From Mycobacterium sp. SM1 (GTDB taxonomy: Bacteria > Actinomycetota > Actinomycetes > Mycobacteriales > Mycobacteriaceae): a stretch of 64,000 nucleotides of DNA. Position numbers and translations under genes: made by a program. The stretch is taken from contig NZ_JAFLNH010000004.1 of NCBI RefSeq assembly GCF_018361265.1, positions 620,001 through 684,000 on the forward strand, in the 5' to 3' direction. Of this stretch, positions 28,488 to 38,587 are shown piece after piece (position 1 is the first letter of the stretch; each line of letters starts with the position of its first letter). The notes beneath the pieces are model-generated. The model did no database searches. It was not told the origin of the DNA and saw only the letters and a list, made by a program, of their open reading frames with translations.

Positions 28488-29846
28488 GTGCAGCGGCGGA
28501 TCATGGGCCTCGAGACTGAATTCGGTGTGACCTGCACATTTCACGGTCATCGTCGACTGTCTCCGGATGAGGTAGCCCGCTACCTGTTCCGCAGGGTGGT
28601 GTCCTGGGGCCGCAGCTCGAACGTTTTTCTGCGCAACGGCGCGCGGCTCTATCTGGACGTGGGCAGCCATCCCGAGTACGCCACCGCCGAGTGCGACAGC
28701 CTGGTGCAGCTGGTTACCCACGACCGCGCCGGGGAGCGGGTCTTAGAAGACCTGCTCGTCGACGCCGAGCAGCGCCTTGCCGACGAGGGTATTGGCGGCG
28801 ACATCTACCTGTTCAAAAACAACACCGACTCGGCGGGCAACTCCTATGGTTGCCACGAGAACTACCTGATCGTGCGGGCGGGCGAATTTTCCCGGATCTC
28901 CGACGTCCTGCTGCCGTTTTTAGTCACCCGTCAGCTGATCTGCGGCGCCGGCAAGGTGCTGCAAACCCCGAAGGCCGCCACGTTTTGTCTGAGTCAACGC
29001 GCCGAGCACATTTGGGAGGGCGTGTCAAGCGCCACCACCCGCAGCCGCCCGATCATCAATACCCGCGACGAGCCCCACGCCGACGCGGAAAAGTACCGGC
29101 GGCTACATGTCATTGTCGGCGACTCCAACATGTGCGAGACCACCACCATGCTGAAGGTGGGCACCGCCGCGCTGGTGCTGGAAATGATCGAAGCCGGGGT
29201 GGCCTTCCGTGACTTTTCGCTGGATAACCCCATCCGTGCCATCCGTGAGGTGAGTCACGACATCACCGGGCGGCGTCCGGTGCGGTTGGCCGGGGGGCGT
29301 CAGGCCAGCGCGCTGGACATCCAGCGGGAGTACTACGCGCGTGCCGTCGAGCACCTGCAGACCCGTGAGCCCAACGCGCAGATCGAGCAGGTCGTTGACC
29401 TGTGGGGCCGCCAACTTGACGCCGTAGAGAGCCAGGACTTCGCCAAGGTCGACACCGAGATCGACTGGGTGATCAAACGCAAGCTGTTTCAGCGCTACCA
29501 GGATCGCTATCACATCGAGTTGTCCGACCCGAAGATCGCCCAGCTGGATCTGGCCTACCACGACATCAAACGTGGTCGTGGTGTTTTCGATCTGCTGCAG
29601 CGCAAGGGCTTAGCGGCTCGCGTCACCACCGACGAGGACATCGATGAGGCCGTCGACACTCCGCCGCAGACCACCCGGGCCAGACTGCGCGGTGAGTTCA
29701 TCAGCGCCGCCCAAGCGGCCGGACGCGACTTCACCGTCGATTGGGTGCACCTCAAGCTCAACGATCAGGCCCAGCGCACGGTGTTATGCAAAGATCCCTT
29801 CCGGTCGGTCGACGAGCGCGTTAAACGGCTGATCGCCAGCATGTAG
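28488..29846 (+). CDS. pafA: Pup-protein ligase PafA
   Basis: Ligates the C-terminal glutamate of deamidated Pup to substrate lysines using ATP. 452 residues, the normal length. Glutamine-synthetase-like motifs: [14 protein letters not shown] with the metal-binding Glu residues, [58 protein letters not shown], and the C-terminal Pup-binding cradle [20 protein letters not shown]. The start is GTG at 28488. The 198-bp gap from the divergent phosphodiesterase gene should hold its promoter. Confidence 0.97.
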   Translation: MQRRIMGLETEFGVTCTFHGHRRLSPDEVARYLFRRVVSWGRSSNVFLRNGARLYLDVGSHPEYATAECDSLVQLVTHDRAGERVLEDLLVDAEQRLADEGIGGDIYLFKNNTDSAGNSYGCHENYLIVRAGEFSRISDVLLPFLVTRQLICGAGKVLQTPKAATFCLSQRAEHIWEGVSSATTRSRPIINTRDEPHADAEKYRRLHVIVGDSNMCETTTMLKVGTAALVLEMIEAGVAFRDFSLDNPIRAIREVSHDITGRRPVRLAGGRQASALDIQREYYARAVEHLQTREPNAQIEQVVDLWGRQLDAVESQDFAKVDTEIDWVIKRKLFQRYQDRYHIELSDPKIAQLDLAYHDIKRGRGVFDLLQRKGLAARVTTDEDIDEAVDTPPQTTRARLRGEFISAAQAAGRDFTVDWVHLKLNDQAQRTVLCKDPFRSVDERVKRLIASM

Positions 29847-29960
29847 CGGGGGCCGGTTTCTGACCGACGCGGGATCGGCCCGCGCACCAGCCGAGACCGG
29901 GCATATCAAGCGCGCCGTGGCGCGCCACGCGGGGCGTCGGGCAATCTGAGCCTGGCGCTC

Positions 29961-29973
29961 TAACCTTATATGG
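29961..29973 (+). promoter_or_regulatory. Putative -10 box for leaderless pafB
   Basis: TAACCT (29961-29966) fits the TANNNT -10 consensus and lies 7 bp before the GTG start codon at 29974; TTATAT overlaps it further right. No Shine-Dalgarno sequence precedes the GTG. Mycobacteria often use leaderless messages beginning at the start codon, so pafB may have its own leaderless promoter besides read-through from pafA. Inference only. Confidence 0.4.
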
Positions 29974-31017
29974 GTGGCAACCTCCAAAATTGAAAGGCTG
30001 ATGAACCTGGTCATCGCCTTGCTGGCTACCCGCGGCTATATCACCGCCGAAAAAATCAGAGCCACGGTCGCGGGTTATGCCGACAGTCGCACCGACGAGG
30101 CATTCTCGCGGATGTTCGAGCGTGACAAAGCCGAGCTGCGTGAGCTTGGCATCCCGCTGGAAACCGGGAAGGTGTCGCCCCTGGACCCCACCGAGGGCTA
30201 CCGCATCAACCGCGACGCCTACGCATTGCCCGACATCCAGTTGACCCCCGAGGAGGCCGCCGCGGTGGCCGTCGCCACCCAACTGTGGGAATCCCCCGAA
30301 CTGATCACGGCAACCCAAAACGCGCTACTCAAGCTGCGCGCAGCCGGAGTCGACGTTGATCCCGACGCCCCGGTGGCCATCTCTTCGGCCGCCTGGTCCG
30401 CCGGTGTGCGCGGATCGCAGGACATTCTCGGAATCCTGTTGTCTGCCATCGATTCCGGGCAAGCTGTGCAGTTTCCTCACCGCTCGTCGCGCGCCGAGCC
30501 GTTCACTATGCGCACCGTCGAGCCATGGGGTGTGGTCACCGAGAAGGGTCGCTGGTATCTCGTGGGCCACGACCGCGATCGCGATGCGACCCGTGTCTTC
30601 CGGCTGTCGCGGATCGGCGCCGAGGTAACACCGATCGGGCCGCCGGGCGCGAGTCGCCGGCCCGACGGTATCGACTTGCGCAAGCTCGTGGCCGAATCGG
30701 TCGCTGCGGCCACTGCGGGGACGACCGGCGCGCAGGCCAGGGTGTGGGTCGCCGAGGGCCGGGTCACGGCGCTGCGGCGCGCCGGGCGGTCCCTTGGGCC
30801 GCGGAAGCTGGCCGGCCGCGACGGCGAGGTGATCGAACTCGACATCGGATCCGCCGAGCAGCTGGCGCGTGATGTCGCAAGTCATGGAGCCGACGCCGTG
30901 GCGCTGGAGCCGGCGTCCCTGCGTGGCGGCGTGCTGGACCGGCTGCGCGCCCAGGCCGGCATAGGCCGCGCCGGCGACGATGCGGCGCGAAGCGATGAGA
31001 AGGAGCGGCGCCCATAG
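29974..31017 (+). CDS. pafB: PafB, WYL-domain transcription regulator of the DNA-damage response
   Basis: PafB and PafC act together as an activator of the LexA/RecA-independent DNA-damage genes in mycobacteria. 347 residues: N-terminal winged helix (MATSKIERLMNLVIALLATR, GYITAEKIR), WYL domain (DSGQAVQFPHRSSRAEPFTM, RTVEPWGVVTEKGRWYLVGH, DRDRDATRVFRLSRI) and WCX domain. GTG 29974. The H37Rv protein (~332 aa) ends shortly after LRAQAG; here the last ~18 residues (GRAGDDAARSDEKERRP) are encoded by a copy of the interspersed repeat starting at 30961. This is a recently acquired tail of unknown effect. Confidence 0.95.
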   Translation: MATSKIERLMNLVIALLATRGYITAEKIRATVAGYADSRTDEAFSRMFERDKAELRELGIPLETGKVSPLDPTEGYRINRDAYALPDIQLTPEEAAAVAVATQLWESPELITATQNALLKLRAAGVDVDPDAPVAISSAAWSAGVRGSQDILGILLSAIDSGQAVQFPHRSSRAEPFTMRTVEPWGVVTEKGRWYLVGHDRDRDATRVFRLSRIGAEVTPIGPPGASRRPDGIDLRKLVAESVAAATAGTTGAQARVWVAEGRVTALRRAGRSLGPRKLAGRDGEVIELDIGSAEQLARDVASHGADAVALEPASLRGGVLDRLRAQAGIGRAGDDAARSDEKERRP

Positions 31018-31063
31018 GCCGCGCCGGCGACGATGCGGCGCGAAGCGATGAGAAGGAGCGGCG
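30961..31063 (+). repeat. Two tandem 50-bp repeat copies at the pafB-pafC junction
   Basis: Identical 50-bp copies at 30961-31010 and 31014-31063 (period 53), each starting ATAGGCCGCGCCGGCGACGA and containing GAAGCGATGAGAAGGAGCGG. Copy 1 is translated as the end of pafB, and the TAG of copy 2 (31015-31017) is its stop codon. AAGGAG in copy 2 lies 10 bases upstream of the pafC ATG and is the only Shine-Dalgarno candidate. The repeat therefore supplies both coding and initiation signals. Confidence 0.92.
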
Positions 31064-31068
31064 GCGAA

Positions 31069-32115
31069 ATGACCCAGCTATCCGCGCGCCTGGTGCGGCT
31101 ACTCAACATGGTGCCGTACTTCCAGGCTCATCCCCGGGTCTCCAGAGCCGAGGCCGCCGCCGACTTAGGGGTGTCCATGAGGCAGCTCGAAGAGGACCTT
31201 GACCAGTTGTGGATGTGCGGCCTTCCCGGCTACGGGCCGGGTGACCTGATCGACTTCGAATTTTGTGGCGACAACATTGAGGTGACATTCTCAGCCGGCA
31301 TCGACAAACCCCTCAAGCTCACTTCGCGGGAGGCCACCGGGTTATTGGTGGCCCTGCGGGCACTGTCGGACATCCCCGGGGTGATCGACCCGAAGGCGGC
31401 CCACAGCGCGATTGCCAAGATCGAAGCGGCGGCGGGCACCGTCGGGCACGGCACCACCCACTCGACCGTTGATGAGCCCGCACGCGCCGAGAATCGGGCG
31501 GCGGCCGCGGTTCGCGCCGCGGTGCGCAGCAATCACGCGGTGGCAATCGACTACTACGCGGCGTCACATGACACACTGTCCAGCCGGGTCGTCGACCCGA
31601 TCCGGGTGGTGCTCATCGGCGATCACAGCTATCTGGAGGCCTGGTCGCGCGAGGCGGAAGGAGTCCGGCTGTTCCGCTTCGACCGAATCATCGACGCCCG
31701 GGTGCTCGATGAGCCGTCCGCGCCCCCGCAACGCGCGGTCCAGGCGCCGCCGGATACCGCGCTGTTCCGGGCCGATCCATCCCTTCCCGCGGCAACACTG
31801 CGAGTGGCCCCCTCGGCGTCGTGGATGTTCGAGTACTACCCGATGCGGCTGCTGCGTGAGCTGCCCGACGGGTCCTGCGAAGCGGCGATGACCTACGCCT
31901 CCGACGACTGGATGACCCGCCTGGTGCTGGGGCTGGGGCCCGCTCTGCAGGTGCTGGCCCCTGACTCGCTGGCGCGGCGGGTACGCGACGCGGCGACAGC
32001 GGCGCTGGAGGCCTACCGGGTCGCGGCGGGTTCCGATCGAGACCAAAACGACGAGTCGTCTAGCTGCGGTAGCATCGTGGCGACGTCTGGAGGTAACCAA
32101 AGTGGGCAGTCTTAG
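31069..32115 (+). CDS. pafC: PafC, WYL-domain partner of PafB
   Basis: 348 residues. MTQLSARLVRLLNMVPYFQA and SRAEAAADLGVSMRQLEEDL form the winged helix; the WYL domain contains AVAIDYYAASHDTLSSRVVD and DHSYLEAWSREAEGVRLFRF; a WCX region follows. ATG 31069 is chosen by alignment with the family and by AAGGAG upstream; an earlier in-frame ATG at 31033 lies in repeat sequence. The C-terminus runs past the usual end (EAYRVAAGSDRDQ) into DESSSCGSIVATSGGNQSGQ and overlaps the tatA start by 14 bp, so tatA is translationally coupled. Confidence 0.94.
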   Translation: MTQLSARLVRLLNMVPYFQAHPRVSRAEAAADLGVSMRQLEEDLDQLWMCGLPGYGPGDLIDFEFCGDNIEVTFSAGIDKPLKLTSREATGLLVALRALSDIPGVIDPKAAHSAIAKIEAAAGTVGHGTTHSTVDEPARAENRAAAAVRAAVRSNHAVAIDYYAASHDTLSSRVVDPIRVVLIGDHSYLEAWSREAEGVRLFRFDRIIDARVLDEPSAPPQRAVQAPPDTALFRADPSLPAATLRVAPSASWMFEYYPMRLLRELPDGSCEAAMTYASDDWMTRLVLGLGPALQVLAPDSLARRVRDAATAALEAYRVAAGSDRDQNDESSSCGSIVATSGGNQSGQS

Positions 32116-32368
32116 TCCGTGGCACTGGGCGATCCTTGCCGCCGTCATGATCGTGCTGTTCGGCGCCAAAAGGCTTCCCGACACGGCACGGGCGTTGGGC
32201 AAGTCGTTGCGCATCTTCAAATCCGAAGTCCGTGAACTGCAGAACGAGAGCAGATCGGAAACATCAGCCGCCCGGCCCGTGGAGCCGACAGAGGTGCGCC
32301 CGGTGCCGTCCGAGCGGGTCAATCCGCCTGCGGCGCCCGGGCAAGGCCAGGACGCGCGTCCGGTTTAG
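32102..32368 (+). CDS. tatA: Sec-independent protein translocase TatA
   Basis: 88-residue membrane protein that oligomerises to form the twin-arginine translocation pore. One N-terminal transmembrane helix (SPWHWAILAAVMIVLFGAKR), then the FG-K/R-LPD hinge (FGAKRLPDTARALGKSLRIF), an amphipathic helix and a charged Pro-rich tail. GTG 32102 is preceded by GGAGG. It lies in the conserved pafC-tatA-tatC order. Confidence 0.96.
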   Translation: MGSLSPWHWAILAAVMIVLFGAKRLPDTARALGKSLRIFKSEVRELQNESRSETSAARPVEPTEVRPVPSERVNPPAAPGQGQDARPV

Positions 32369-32404
32369 CCCGATAACACCGGCGCGGCGCCCGGGCGCCA
32401 CCGA

Positions 32405-33364
32405 GTGACGGTCGTGACAGTGTTGAGAGTGTCGGCGCGCACCGCACGCTTGTTCAGGCGGCTCGATCCACGCCTTCGTCGCAGCCGCACCAACCCCGAT
32501 GCCACGATGTCGCTGGCCGCCCACCTGAGCGAGCTGCGCACCCGGCTGTTGATCTCGCTGGCCACGATCGCGGTCAGCTCCGCGCTGGGGTTTATCTGGT
32601 ATTCGCATCCGCTGTTCGGGCTGGAAAGCCTGGGGGAGTGGCTGCGTCACCCATACTGCACGCTGCCACCGTCGGCGCGCGCCGACATCAGCTCTGGGGG
32701 ACAGTGCCGGTTGCTGGCCACCGCGCCATTCGACCAGTTCATGCTGCGGCTCAAGGTCGGGATGACCGCCGGAATCGTGTTGGCCTGCCCGATGTGGCTT
32801 TACCAACTCTGGGCGTTCATCACTCCCGGGCTGTATCAGAAGGAGCGTCGGTTCGCGGTGGCGTTCGTGTTCCCGGCGGCGGTGCTGTTCGTAGCGGGCG
32901 CGGTGCTGGCCTATCTGGTGCTCTCGAAGGCGTTACGCTTTCTGCTGACTGTGGGCAGCGACGTGCAGGTGACGGCATTGTCCGGTGACCGGTACTTCGG
33001 TTTCCTGATCAACTTGCTGCTGGTGTTCGGGATCAGCTTCGAGTTCCCTTTGCTGATCGTCATGCTCAACCTGGTTGGCTTGCTGAGCTATCAGCGGCTG
33101 AAATCCTGGCGACGGGGCTTGATTTTCGCGATGTTCGTATTCGCGGCGGTGTTCACACCGGGATCAGACCCGTTCTCGATGACCGCGCTCGGGCTGGCGC
33201 TGAGCCTGCTGCTCGAATTGGCCATTCAGATAGCTCGCCTGCACGACAAACGGAAAGCCAAGCGTGAAACGGTGATTCCCGATGAGGAAGCGTCGGTGAT
33301 CGAGCCGCCATCGCCGGTGACGGCACCGTCGCACATTGCCGGAATCCATGACGACATCACCTGA
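32405..33364 (+). CDS. tatC: Twin-arginine translocase receptor TatC
   Basis: 319 residues, a polytopic membrane protein that binds the twin-arginine signal. The cytoplasmic motif [18 protein letters not shown] leads to six transmembrane segments, with the family's FxxxFxxxF/L region ([20 protein letters not shown]) and [16 protein letters not shown] near the end. The C-terminal tail is cytosolic and charged ([18 protein letters not shown]). GTG 32405 is the longest start; GTG codons slightly downstream are possible. The stop overlaps helY by 17 bp. Confidence 0.95.
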   Translation: MTVVTVLRVSARTARLFRRLDPRLRRSRTNPDATMSLAAHLSELRTRLLISLATIAVSSALGFIWYSHPLFGLESLGEWLRHPYCTLPPSARADISSGGQCRLLATAPFDQFMLRLKVGMTAGIVLACPMWLYQLWAFITPGLYQKERRFAVAFVFPAAVLFVAGAVLAYLVLSKALRFLLTVGSDVQVTALSGDRYFGFLINLLLVFGISFEFPLLIVMLNLVGLLSYQRLKSWRRGLIFAMFVFAAVFTPGSDPFSMTALGLALSLLLELAIQIARLHDKRKAKRETVIPDEEASVIEPPSPVTAPSHIAGIHDDIT

Positions 33365-36119
33365 GAACCGCTTTGTGGCCGGGACCGAGTTGGCCCGGTT
33401 CGCCGCTGAGCTGCCCTTCGCGCTGGACGACTTCCAGCGGCGCGCTTGCGCGGCGCTAGAACGCGGCCACGATGTGCTGGTATGCGCACCCACCGGCGCC
33501 GGCAAGACGGTGGTCGGCGAGTTTGCAGTGCACTTGGCGCTGGCCGCCGACGGCAAATGCTTCTACACCACGCCCCTGAAAGCCCTGAGCAACCAGAAGC
33601 ACACCGATTTGGTGGCGCGCTACGGCCGGGATCGGATCGGGCTGTTGACCGGCGACCTGTCGGTCAACGGCAACGCGCCGGTGGTGGTGATGACCACCGA
33701 AGTGCTGCGCAACATGATCTACGCCGATTCGCCGGCGCTGCACGGACTCTCCTACGTAGTGATGGATGAGGTGCATTTCCTCGCCGACCGGATGCGGGGC
33801 GCGGTGTGGGAGGAGGTCATCCTGCATCTGCCCGATGAGGTGCGCCTGGTCAGCCTGTCTGCGACGGTCAGCAACGCCGAGGAGTTCGGTGGCTGGATTC
33901 AGACCGTGCGCGGCGACACCACGGTAGTAGTCGACGAGCATCGGCCGGTTCCGCTGTGGCAGCACGTCTTGGTGGGCAAGCGGCTATTCGACCTTTTCGA
34001 CTACCGGGCTGGTTCAGAGCCCGGCCCGGGGCGCGGGCCCCGTGTCGACCCGCACCTGCTGCGCCACATCGCGCATCGCCGCGAGGCCGACCGGCTAGCC
34101 GAGCGCCGGCCAGGCCGTCGGGGCCCCGGACGGGCCGACCGGCTTTGGGGCCCGAGTCTCTACCGCCCGCCCACCCGGCCGGAGGTGATCCGCATCCTGG
34201 ACTCCGAGGGGCTGCTGCCGGCAATCACATTCGTGTTTTCCCGGGCGGGATGCGACGCGGCGGTCAAGCAGTGTCTGCGGTCTGCGCTGCGGCTGACCAC
34301 TGAGGAGGAGCGGGCACGAATCGCGGAGGTTATCGATCACCGCTGCGGCGATCTCGACGACACCGACCTGGACGTGCTGGGCTACCACGAGTGGCGGGAA
34401 GGGCTGATGCGCGGCTTGGCTGCGCACCATGCCGGGCTGCTGCCGGCTTTCCGGCACACCGTCGAGGAGCTGTTTACCGCGGGGCTGATCAAGGCGGTGT
34501 TCGCCACCGAAACCCTGGCGCTGGGTATCAACATGCCCGCTCGCACCGTGGTGCTCGAACGGCTGGTGAAGTTCAACGGCGAGCGGCATCTTCCCCTGAC
34601 CGCGGGCGAGTACACCCAGCTGACCGGCCGCGCCGGCCGCCGCGGCATCGACGTCGAGGGCCATGCGGTGGTGATCTGGCATCCCGATGTGGATCCGGCC
34701 GAAGTCGCCGGCCTGGCGTCGACCCGCACCTTCCCGCTGCGCAGTTCGTTCAGTCCGTCCTACAACATGACGATCAACCTGGTGCAGCGGATGGGGCCCG
34801 AAGAGGCACACCGGCTGCTGGAGCGGTCCTTCGCCCAGTACCAAGCCGACCGGTCGGTCGTCGGGCTGGTCCGCGATGTCCGGCACGGCGAACAGCTGCT
34901 CGACGAGATCGCCGCCGAACTCGGCGGCCCCAATGCGTCGATCCTCGACTACGCGCGGCTGCGCGCGCAGGTGACCCAACGGGAGCGCGCTCAGGCGCGG
35001 GCAATGCGGGTCCAGCGACGGCAGGCGGCCACCGACGCGCTAGCCGCGCTGCGTCGCGGCGACATTATCAGCATTCCCCATGGTCGCCGCGGTGGCCTGG
35101 CGGTGGTGCTGGAATCCGCCCGCGACAGCGCGGATCCACGCCCGTTGGTGCTCACCGAACATCGCTGGGCCGGCCGGATATCGTCTGCGGACTATTTCGG
35201 CGCGGTGGCCCCCGTCGGGTCGATGACCCTGCCCAAACGGGTCGAGCACCGCCAGCCGCGGGTGCGCCGCGATCTGGCGTCGGCGCTGCGCTCGGCCGCC
35301 GCAGGTCTGGCGAGGCCGGCTCCCCACCGCGACACGGAGCCCGCGGACGAGCTTCCGGACGTTGAATTGGCGTTCCTGCGCCAGCAAGTGCGCCGTCATC
35401 CCGCGCACCGCGCGCCCGAGCGGGAGGTCCAACTGCGGGCCGCGGAGCGCTACTTGCGCATCGAGCGTGACAACGCACGGTTGAAGCAGCAGGTGTCGGC
35501 CGCTACCCATTCGCTGGCCCAGACGTTCGACCGGATTGTCGGGCTGCTCGCCGAGCGGGGCTTTATCGAGATCGTCGGCGGTGACTATCGCGTCACCGCC
35601 GACGGCCGGTTGCTTGCGCGGATTTACAGCGAAAGCGATCTGCTGGTCGCCGAATGTTTGCGCACCGGGGCGTGGGCGGGTCTGGGGCCCGCCGAGCTGG
35701 CGGGGGTAGTTTCGGCGGTACTTTACGAATCCCGCGGCGCTGACGGCCCGGTGTCGGTGCAGGCCACAGCCGTGCCCACGCGGCGGTTGCGCCACGCGCT
35801 GGAGCGCACTCATGGATTGTCGAACGAGTTGCGCGCTGACGAGCGCCGATATCGACTCACCCCGAGCCGCGAGCCCGACGACGGCTTCGTCGAGGTCATC
35901 TATCGCTGGGCCGAAACCGGGGATTTGGCTGCGGCGCTGGCTGGTTCGGATCTGGGCGGTGCGCTGCTTCCGGCGGGAGATTTCGTGCGCTGGTGCCGAC
36001 AGGTGCTTGATTTGCTCGACCAAATCCGCAACGCTGCGCCCGCCCCAGACCTGCGGACCACCGCCCAGCGCGCTATCGACGACATTCGGCGCGGCGTTGT
36101 CGCAGTTGACGCCGGGTAG
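33348..36119 (+). CDS. helY: Ski2-like DExH-box RNA helicase HelY
   Basis: 923 residues, the family size. Walker A APTGAGKT near residue 47, DEVH in [24 protein letters not shown], helicase domain 2 with [19 protein letters not shown] and [18 protein letters not shown], and motif [16 protein letters not shown]-terminal DSHCT-type domain starts near [13 protein letters not shown] and ends [18 protein letters not shown]. An Arg/Gly-rich insert ([23 protein letters not shown]) after FDYRAG is longer than in H37Rv. ATG 33348 overlaps tatC. A role in RNA metabolism is inferred from the family. Confidence 0.95.
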   Translation: MTTSPENRFVAGTELARFAAELPFALDDFQRRACAALERGHDVLVCAPTGAGKTVVGEFAVHLALAADGKCFYTTPLKALSNQKHTDLVARYGRDRIGLLTGDLSVNGNAPVVVMTTEVLRNMIYADSPALHGLSYVVMDEVHFLADRMRGAVWEEVILHLPDEVRLVSLSATVSNAEEFGGWIQTVRGDTTVVVDEHRPVPLWQHVLVGKRLFDLFDYRAGSEPGPGRGPRVDPHLLRHIAHRREADRLAERRPGRRGPGRADRLWGPSLYRPPTRPEVIRILDSEGLLPAITFVFSRAGCDAAVKQCLRSALRLTTEEERARIAEVIDHRCGDLDDTDLDVLGYHEWREGLMRGLAAHHAGLLPAFRHTVEELFTAGLIKAVFATETLALGINMPARTVVLERLVKFNGERHLPLTAGEYTQLTGRAGRRGIDVEGHAVVIWHPDVDPAEVAGLASTRTFPLRSSFSPSYNMTINLVQRMGPEEAHRLLERSFAQYQADRSVVGLVRDVRHGEQLLDEIAAELGGPNASILDYARLRAQVTQRERAQARAMRVQRRQAATDALAALRRGDIISIPHGRRGGLAVVLESARDSADPRPLVLTEHRWAGRISSADYFGAVAPVGSMTLPKRVEHRQPRVRRDLASALRSAAAGLARPAPHRDTEPADELPDVELAFLRQQVRRHPAHRAPEREVQLRAAERYLRIERDNARLKQQVSAATHSLAQTFDRIVGLLAERGFIEIVGGDYRVTADGRLLARIYSESDLLVAECLRTGAWAGLGPAELAGVVSAVLYESRGADGPVSVQATAVPTRRLRHALERTHGLSNELRADERRYRLTPSREPDDGFVEVIYRWAETGDLAAALAGSDLGGALLPAGDFVRWCRQVLDLLDQIRNAAPAPDLRTTAQRAIDDIRRGVVAVDAG

Positions 36120-36195
36120 GCTGGGCGCGAGCTACCGTACATCGGGCGCCGTGTGATCAGGATGTGAACCAGGACTGAGAGGACCGAGCCAACCG

Positions 36196-36933
36196 ATGAG
36201 TGGACCGCAGGAACCCGATCCGACGCAGTGGCAGCCGCCCGGTCAAGGCGAGGGTCAGCAAGCCCAGCAGCCACCGGTGCAGGCGTCTCCCTGGCAACCC
36301 GGTAGCGATCAGCAGGCCTGGCAGGCGCCCGCCTACACGCCCCCCGAGTATCAGCCGTATCAGCAGCCGTCGGCGCCGTTCTACCCACCTCCCCCTTATC
36401 AGCAGCAGTATCCGCAGCCCACCCCGGGCTATCCCCGGCAGGAACCGTACGCCGCACCGCCCGGTCAGTACCCGCCGCAGCCGGGTCCCTACACCGCAGC
36501 GCCCGGTCAGTACCCGCCACAGCCGGGCCAGTACGGCCAGACCGGTCAGTACCCGCCGCAGCCGGGCCAGTACGGCCAGCCGCCCGCGCCCTCTCGGCGG
36601 TCTGTCGTGGTGATCGGCACGGTAGTCGGAGTGTTCGCGGCGGTCGTCCTGGCGGTGGTGCTGGTGCTCGGCTTTTGGGCGCCCGGGTTTTTCGTCACCA
36701 CCAAACTGGACATCAGCAAGGCTCAGGCTGGCGTCCAACAGATTCTCAGCGACGAGACCAACGGATACGGCGCGAAGAACGTCAAAGACGTCAAGTGCAA
36801 TAACGGTCAGGATCCCATCGTCAAAAAGGGTGCCACCTTCGACTGCGAGGTCAGTATCGATGGCACCATCCGCCACGTGACGGTGACCTTCCAGGACAAC
36901 AAGGGGACCTACGAGGTGGGCCGGCCCAAATAA
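36196..36933 (+). CDS. Pro/Gln-rich membrane protein with DUF4333 domain (Rv2091c orthologue)
   Basis: 245 residues. The N-terminal ~135 residues are low complexity with repeated GQYPPQPG-type units, rich in Pro, Gln and Tyr and probably disordered in the cytosol. One transmembrane helix follows ([20 protein letters not shown]), then an extracytoplasmic DUF4333 domain ([40 protein letters not shown]) with two Cys that may pair. The start ATG 36196 follows GAGAGGACCGAGCC. Function is unknown. The internal repeats could vary between strains. Confidence 0.9.
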   Translation: MSGPQEPDPTQWQPPGQGEGQQAQQPPVQASPWQPGSDQQAWQAPAYTPPEYQPYQQPSAPFYPPPPYQQQYPQPTPGYPRQEPYAAPPGQYPPQPGPYTAAPGQYPPQPGQYGQTGQYPPQPGQYGQPPAPSRRSVVVIGTVVGVFAAVVLAVVLVLGFWAPGFFVTTKLDISKAQAGVQQILSDETNGYGAKNVKDVKCNNGQDPIVKKGATFDCEVSIDGTIRHVTVTFQDNKGTYEVGRPK

Positions 36934-37133
36934 CACCGGGCCGGCTGACAGCTCGTAGGTGATCTCGATGAGGTATTTGGCGTCGAGCGCCGCGTGGTCA
37001 TTGCTGCCGTGACCCTTGACGGTGTAGGTGCCGTCCAGGGCAACGCCCACTTTGGCTTTGGCGCCCTCGACGGCGGCATCACGGCGGTGCCGGTCACCGT
37101 CTTGTCGAGGTTGAACTCGTTAATCGACGCCAT
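36934..37133 (-). pseudogene. Frameshifted small mycobacterial protein, 3' lost
   Basis: ATG 37133 gives MASINEFNLDKTVTGTA; after a shift near 37080 the adjoining frame continues coherently DAAVEGAKAKVGVALDGTYT and VKGHGSNDHAALDAKYLIEI. The two pieces read as one short beta-rich protein interrupted by an indel. The second frame runs into the 3' end of the DUF4333 gene without its own stop, so the C-terminus is gone. The family is not recognised. Confidence 0.5.
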
Positions 37134-37500
37134 GGCGACCAGGAACCTCCGACGAGTCGACCGCCGGCGGGTGGACACCTTGGAGGGACAACCATCCGGC
37201 GCCGCGTTGGGTTCGGCGGCCGACGTGGGAAGGCCATCGTCTGTGCAGACTAGGCGAGGAGCGGCCGGATCCCGGGAAGCCGAGCTGTGACGGGTTGGGC
37301 AGAAGTTACAAACTGAGGTGATGCTCGTCAGACGCGGTAGCCCCGGAGTGTGTGACGGCACGCAGAGACTTGGGCCGAAGGTGCAGCTTGCAGCACTGGT
37401 GCTTCATCGGTCACACAAGTCACCGCTCAGCTCAAGTGGGTATTTGCCCGCCTTCGAGCGATTTCGCGATGTTGTCGTGACCAGGATGCGCTGGCCTGAC
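37134..37500. other. Non-coding or degenerate stretch
   Basis: About 370 bp between two gene relics. Open frames here are short, and none shows a start with a ribosome-binding site or a recognisable family. I see no RNA gene or clear promoter. Confidence 0.5.
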
Positions 37501-37810
37501 GATGAGCGACTTGCGGCGCCTGCGGTTGCGTGGAATCGAACTCCTCGACACATTCACGATGGCCTGTTTGACCACGGTCCCGCGACCATCGCCGACCTGG
37601 TCGAGGCGCTCGCCTCGCAGGGCTTCGACTGTGGTAAGCCGGCGCCGGAATCGGTGTCGGACGCGTTGCGGTGGGAAGTGCGACGGGCCGCGTGCGGCCG
37701 GCTCGGGCGGGCCGCTACGGTCCGGGACGGATGCCACGTGGCGCGGAGCATCGCATCCATCAACGGGTGCTGGCAACTGCGCGCCGAAAAATCGCTCAGA
37801 GCCGGGCACA
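37500..37810 (+). pseudogene. Relic of a mycobacterial HTH-type hypothetical protein
   Basis: One frame reads DGLFDHGPATIADLVEALAS and GKPAPESVSDALRWEVRR; at about 37681 it must shift to continue GRVRPARAGRYGPGRMPRGA and HRIHQRVLATARRK. The pattern (ALRWEV.RGRV.RLGRGRYGPGR.PR) is one I recognise from small conserved mycobacterial DNA-binding-like proteins. The shift and lack of a clean start mark it as broken. Function is unknown. Confidence 0.5.
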
Positions 37811-37908
37811 CAGCATGTTGACCTGCGCGGTGACTCGCGTGGCAGACGCGGTGGATGGTACCGGCGCCAGCGGCGTGTCCTTGCACGCTCGCAATGGCGG
37901 CCACCCGC

Positions 37909-38587
37909 TCAGCGCGCGAACATCAGCGCGTGGCTCACCTCCTGGATCGCCTTGGTCACCTCGATGCCGCGCGGGCAGCCCTCGGTGTAGTTGAGCGTGG
38001 TGCGGCAGCGCCAGACCCCATCGACGTCATTGAGGATGTCCAAGCGCTCGGCGGCGGCCTCGTCGCGGCTGTCGAAGAGGAAGCGGTGCGAGTTGACGAT
38101 CGCCGCCGGCGGAAGTAGCTGGCCTCATGCCAGAACACCGGGCAGCTGGTGGTGCAGGCCGCGCACAGGATGCATTCGGTGGTGTCGTCGTCACGGGCCC
38201 GGTCGGCCGCGCTGTGAATCCGCTTGCGTGTCGGCGGGTTGCCACTGGTGATCGGGTACGGCTTCACCGCGCGGTAGGCGGCAAAGAACGGCGCTATGTC
38301 GACCACCAGATCCTTCTGCGCCGGCAGCCCGCGGATGGGTTCGACCGTGATGGTCACCGGCTTGCCCGGCTTGTGCGGCGGCAAATCACGCACCAGCACC
38401 TTGCATGCCAGCCCACGCCAGCCGATTATGTCCGTTGATCCGCATGGCGTCCGAGCCGCGCACGCCGTGCGCACAGGAGCGCCGGAAGGTGAGCGTGCCG
38501 CGCCCCTCGGGGATCGGCGGCGGGTCGTGCTTGATGCAGTTCTGATAGCGCGTCTGCAGGATCATGTGGCCGGTCCGGCCCAAGTCG
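37909..38587 (-). pseudogene. Succinate dehydrogenase iron-sulfur subunit (sdhB), multiply frameshifted and truncated
   Basis: Pieces of SdhB appear in order in three frames: GHMILQTRYQNCIKHDPPP and GTLTFRRSCAHGVRGSDAM; then VLVRDLPPHKPGKPVTITVE, DLVVDIAPFFAAYRAVKPY and CILCAACTTSCPVFWHE; then a C-terminus TEGCPRGIEVTKAIQEVSHA ending LMFAR at 37909. At least two indels separate them. The 2Fe-2S ligand block reads CAHGVRGSD, with Arg where a Cys is required. The first ~25 residues are missing, cut at the end of the neighbouring exonuclease gene. It is non-functional; an intact copy is presumably elsewhere. Confidence 0.88.

Noticed and set aside
36157-37050. 297-residue minus ORF opposite the DUF4333 gene
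   Set aside because: Most is antisense of the Pro/Gln repeat region. Only its first ~40 residues (outside that gene) look like a real relic and are reported as such.
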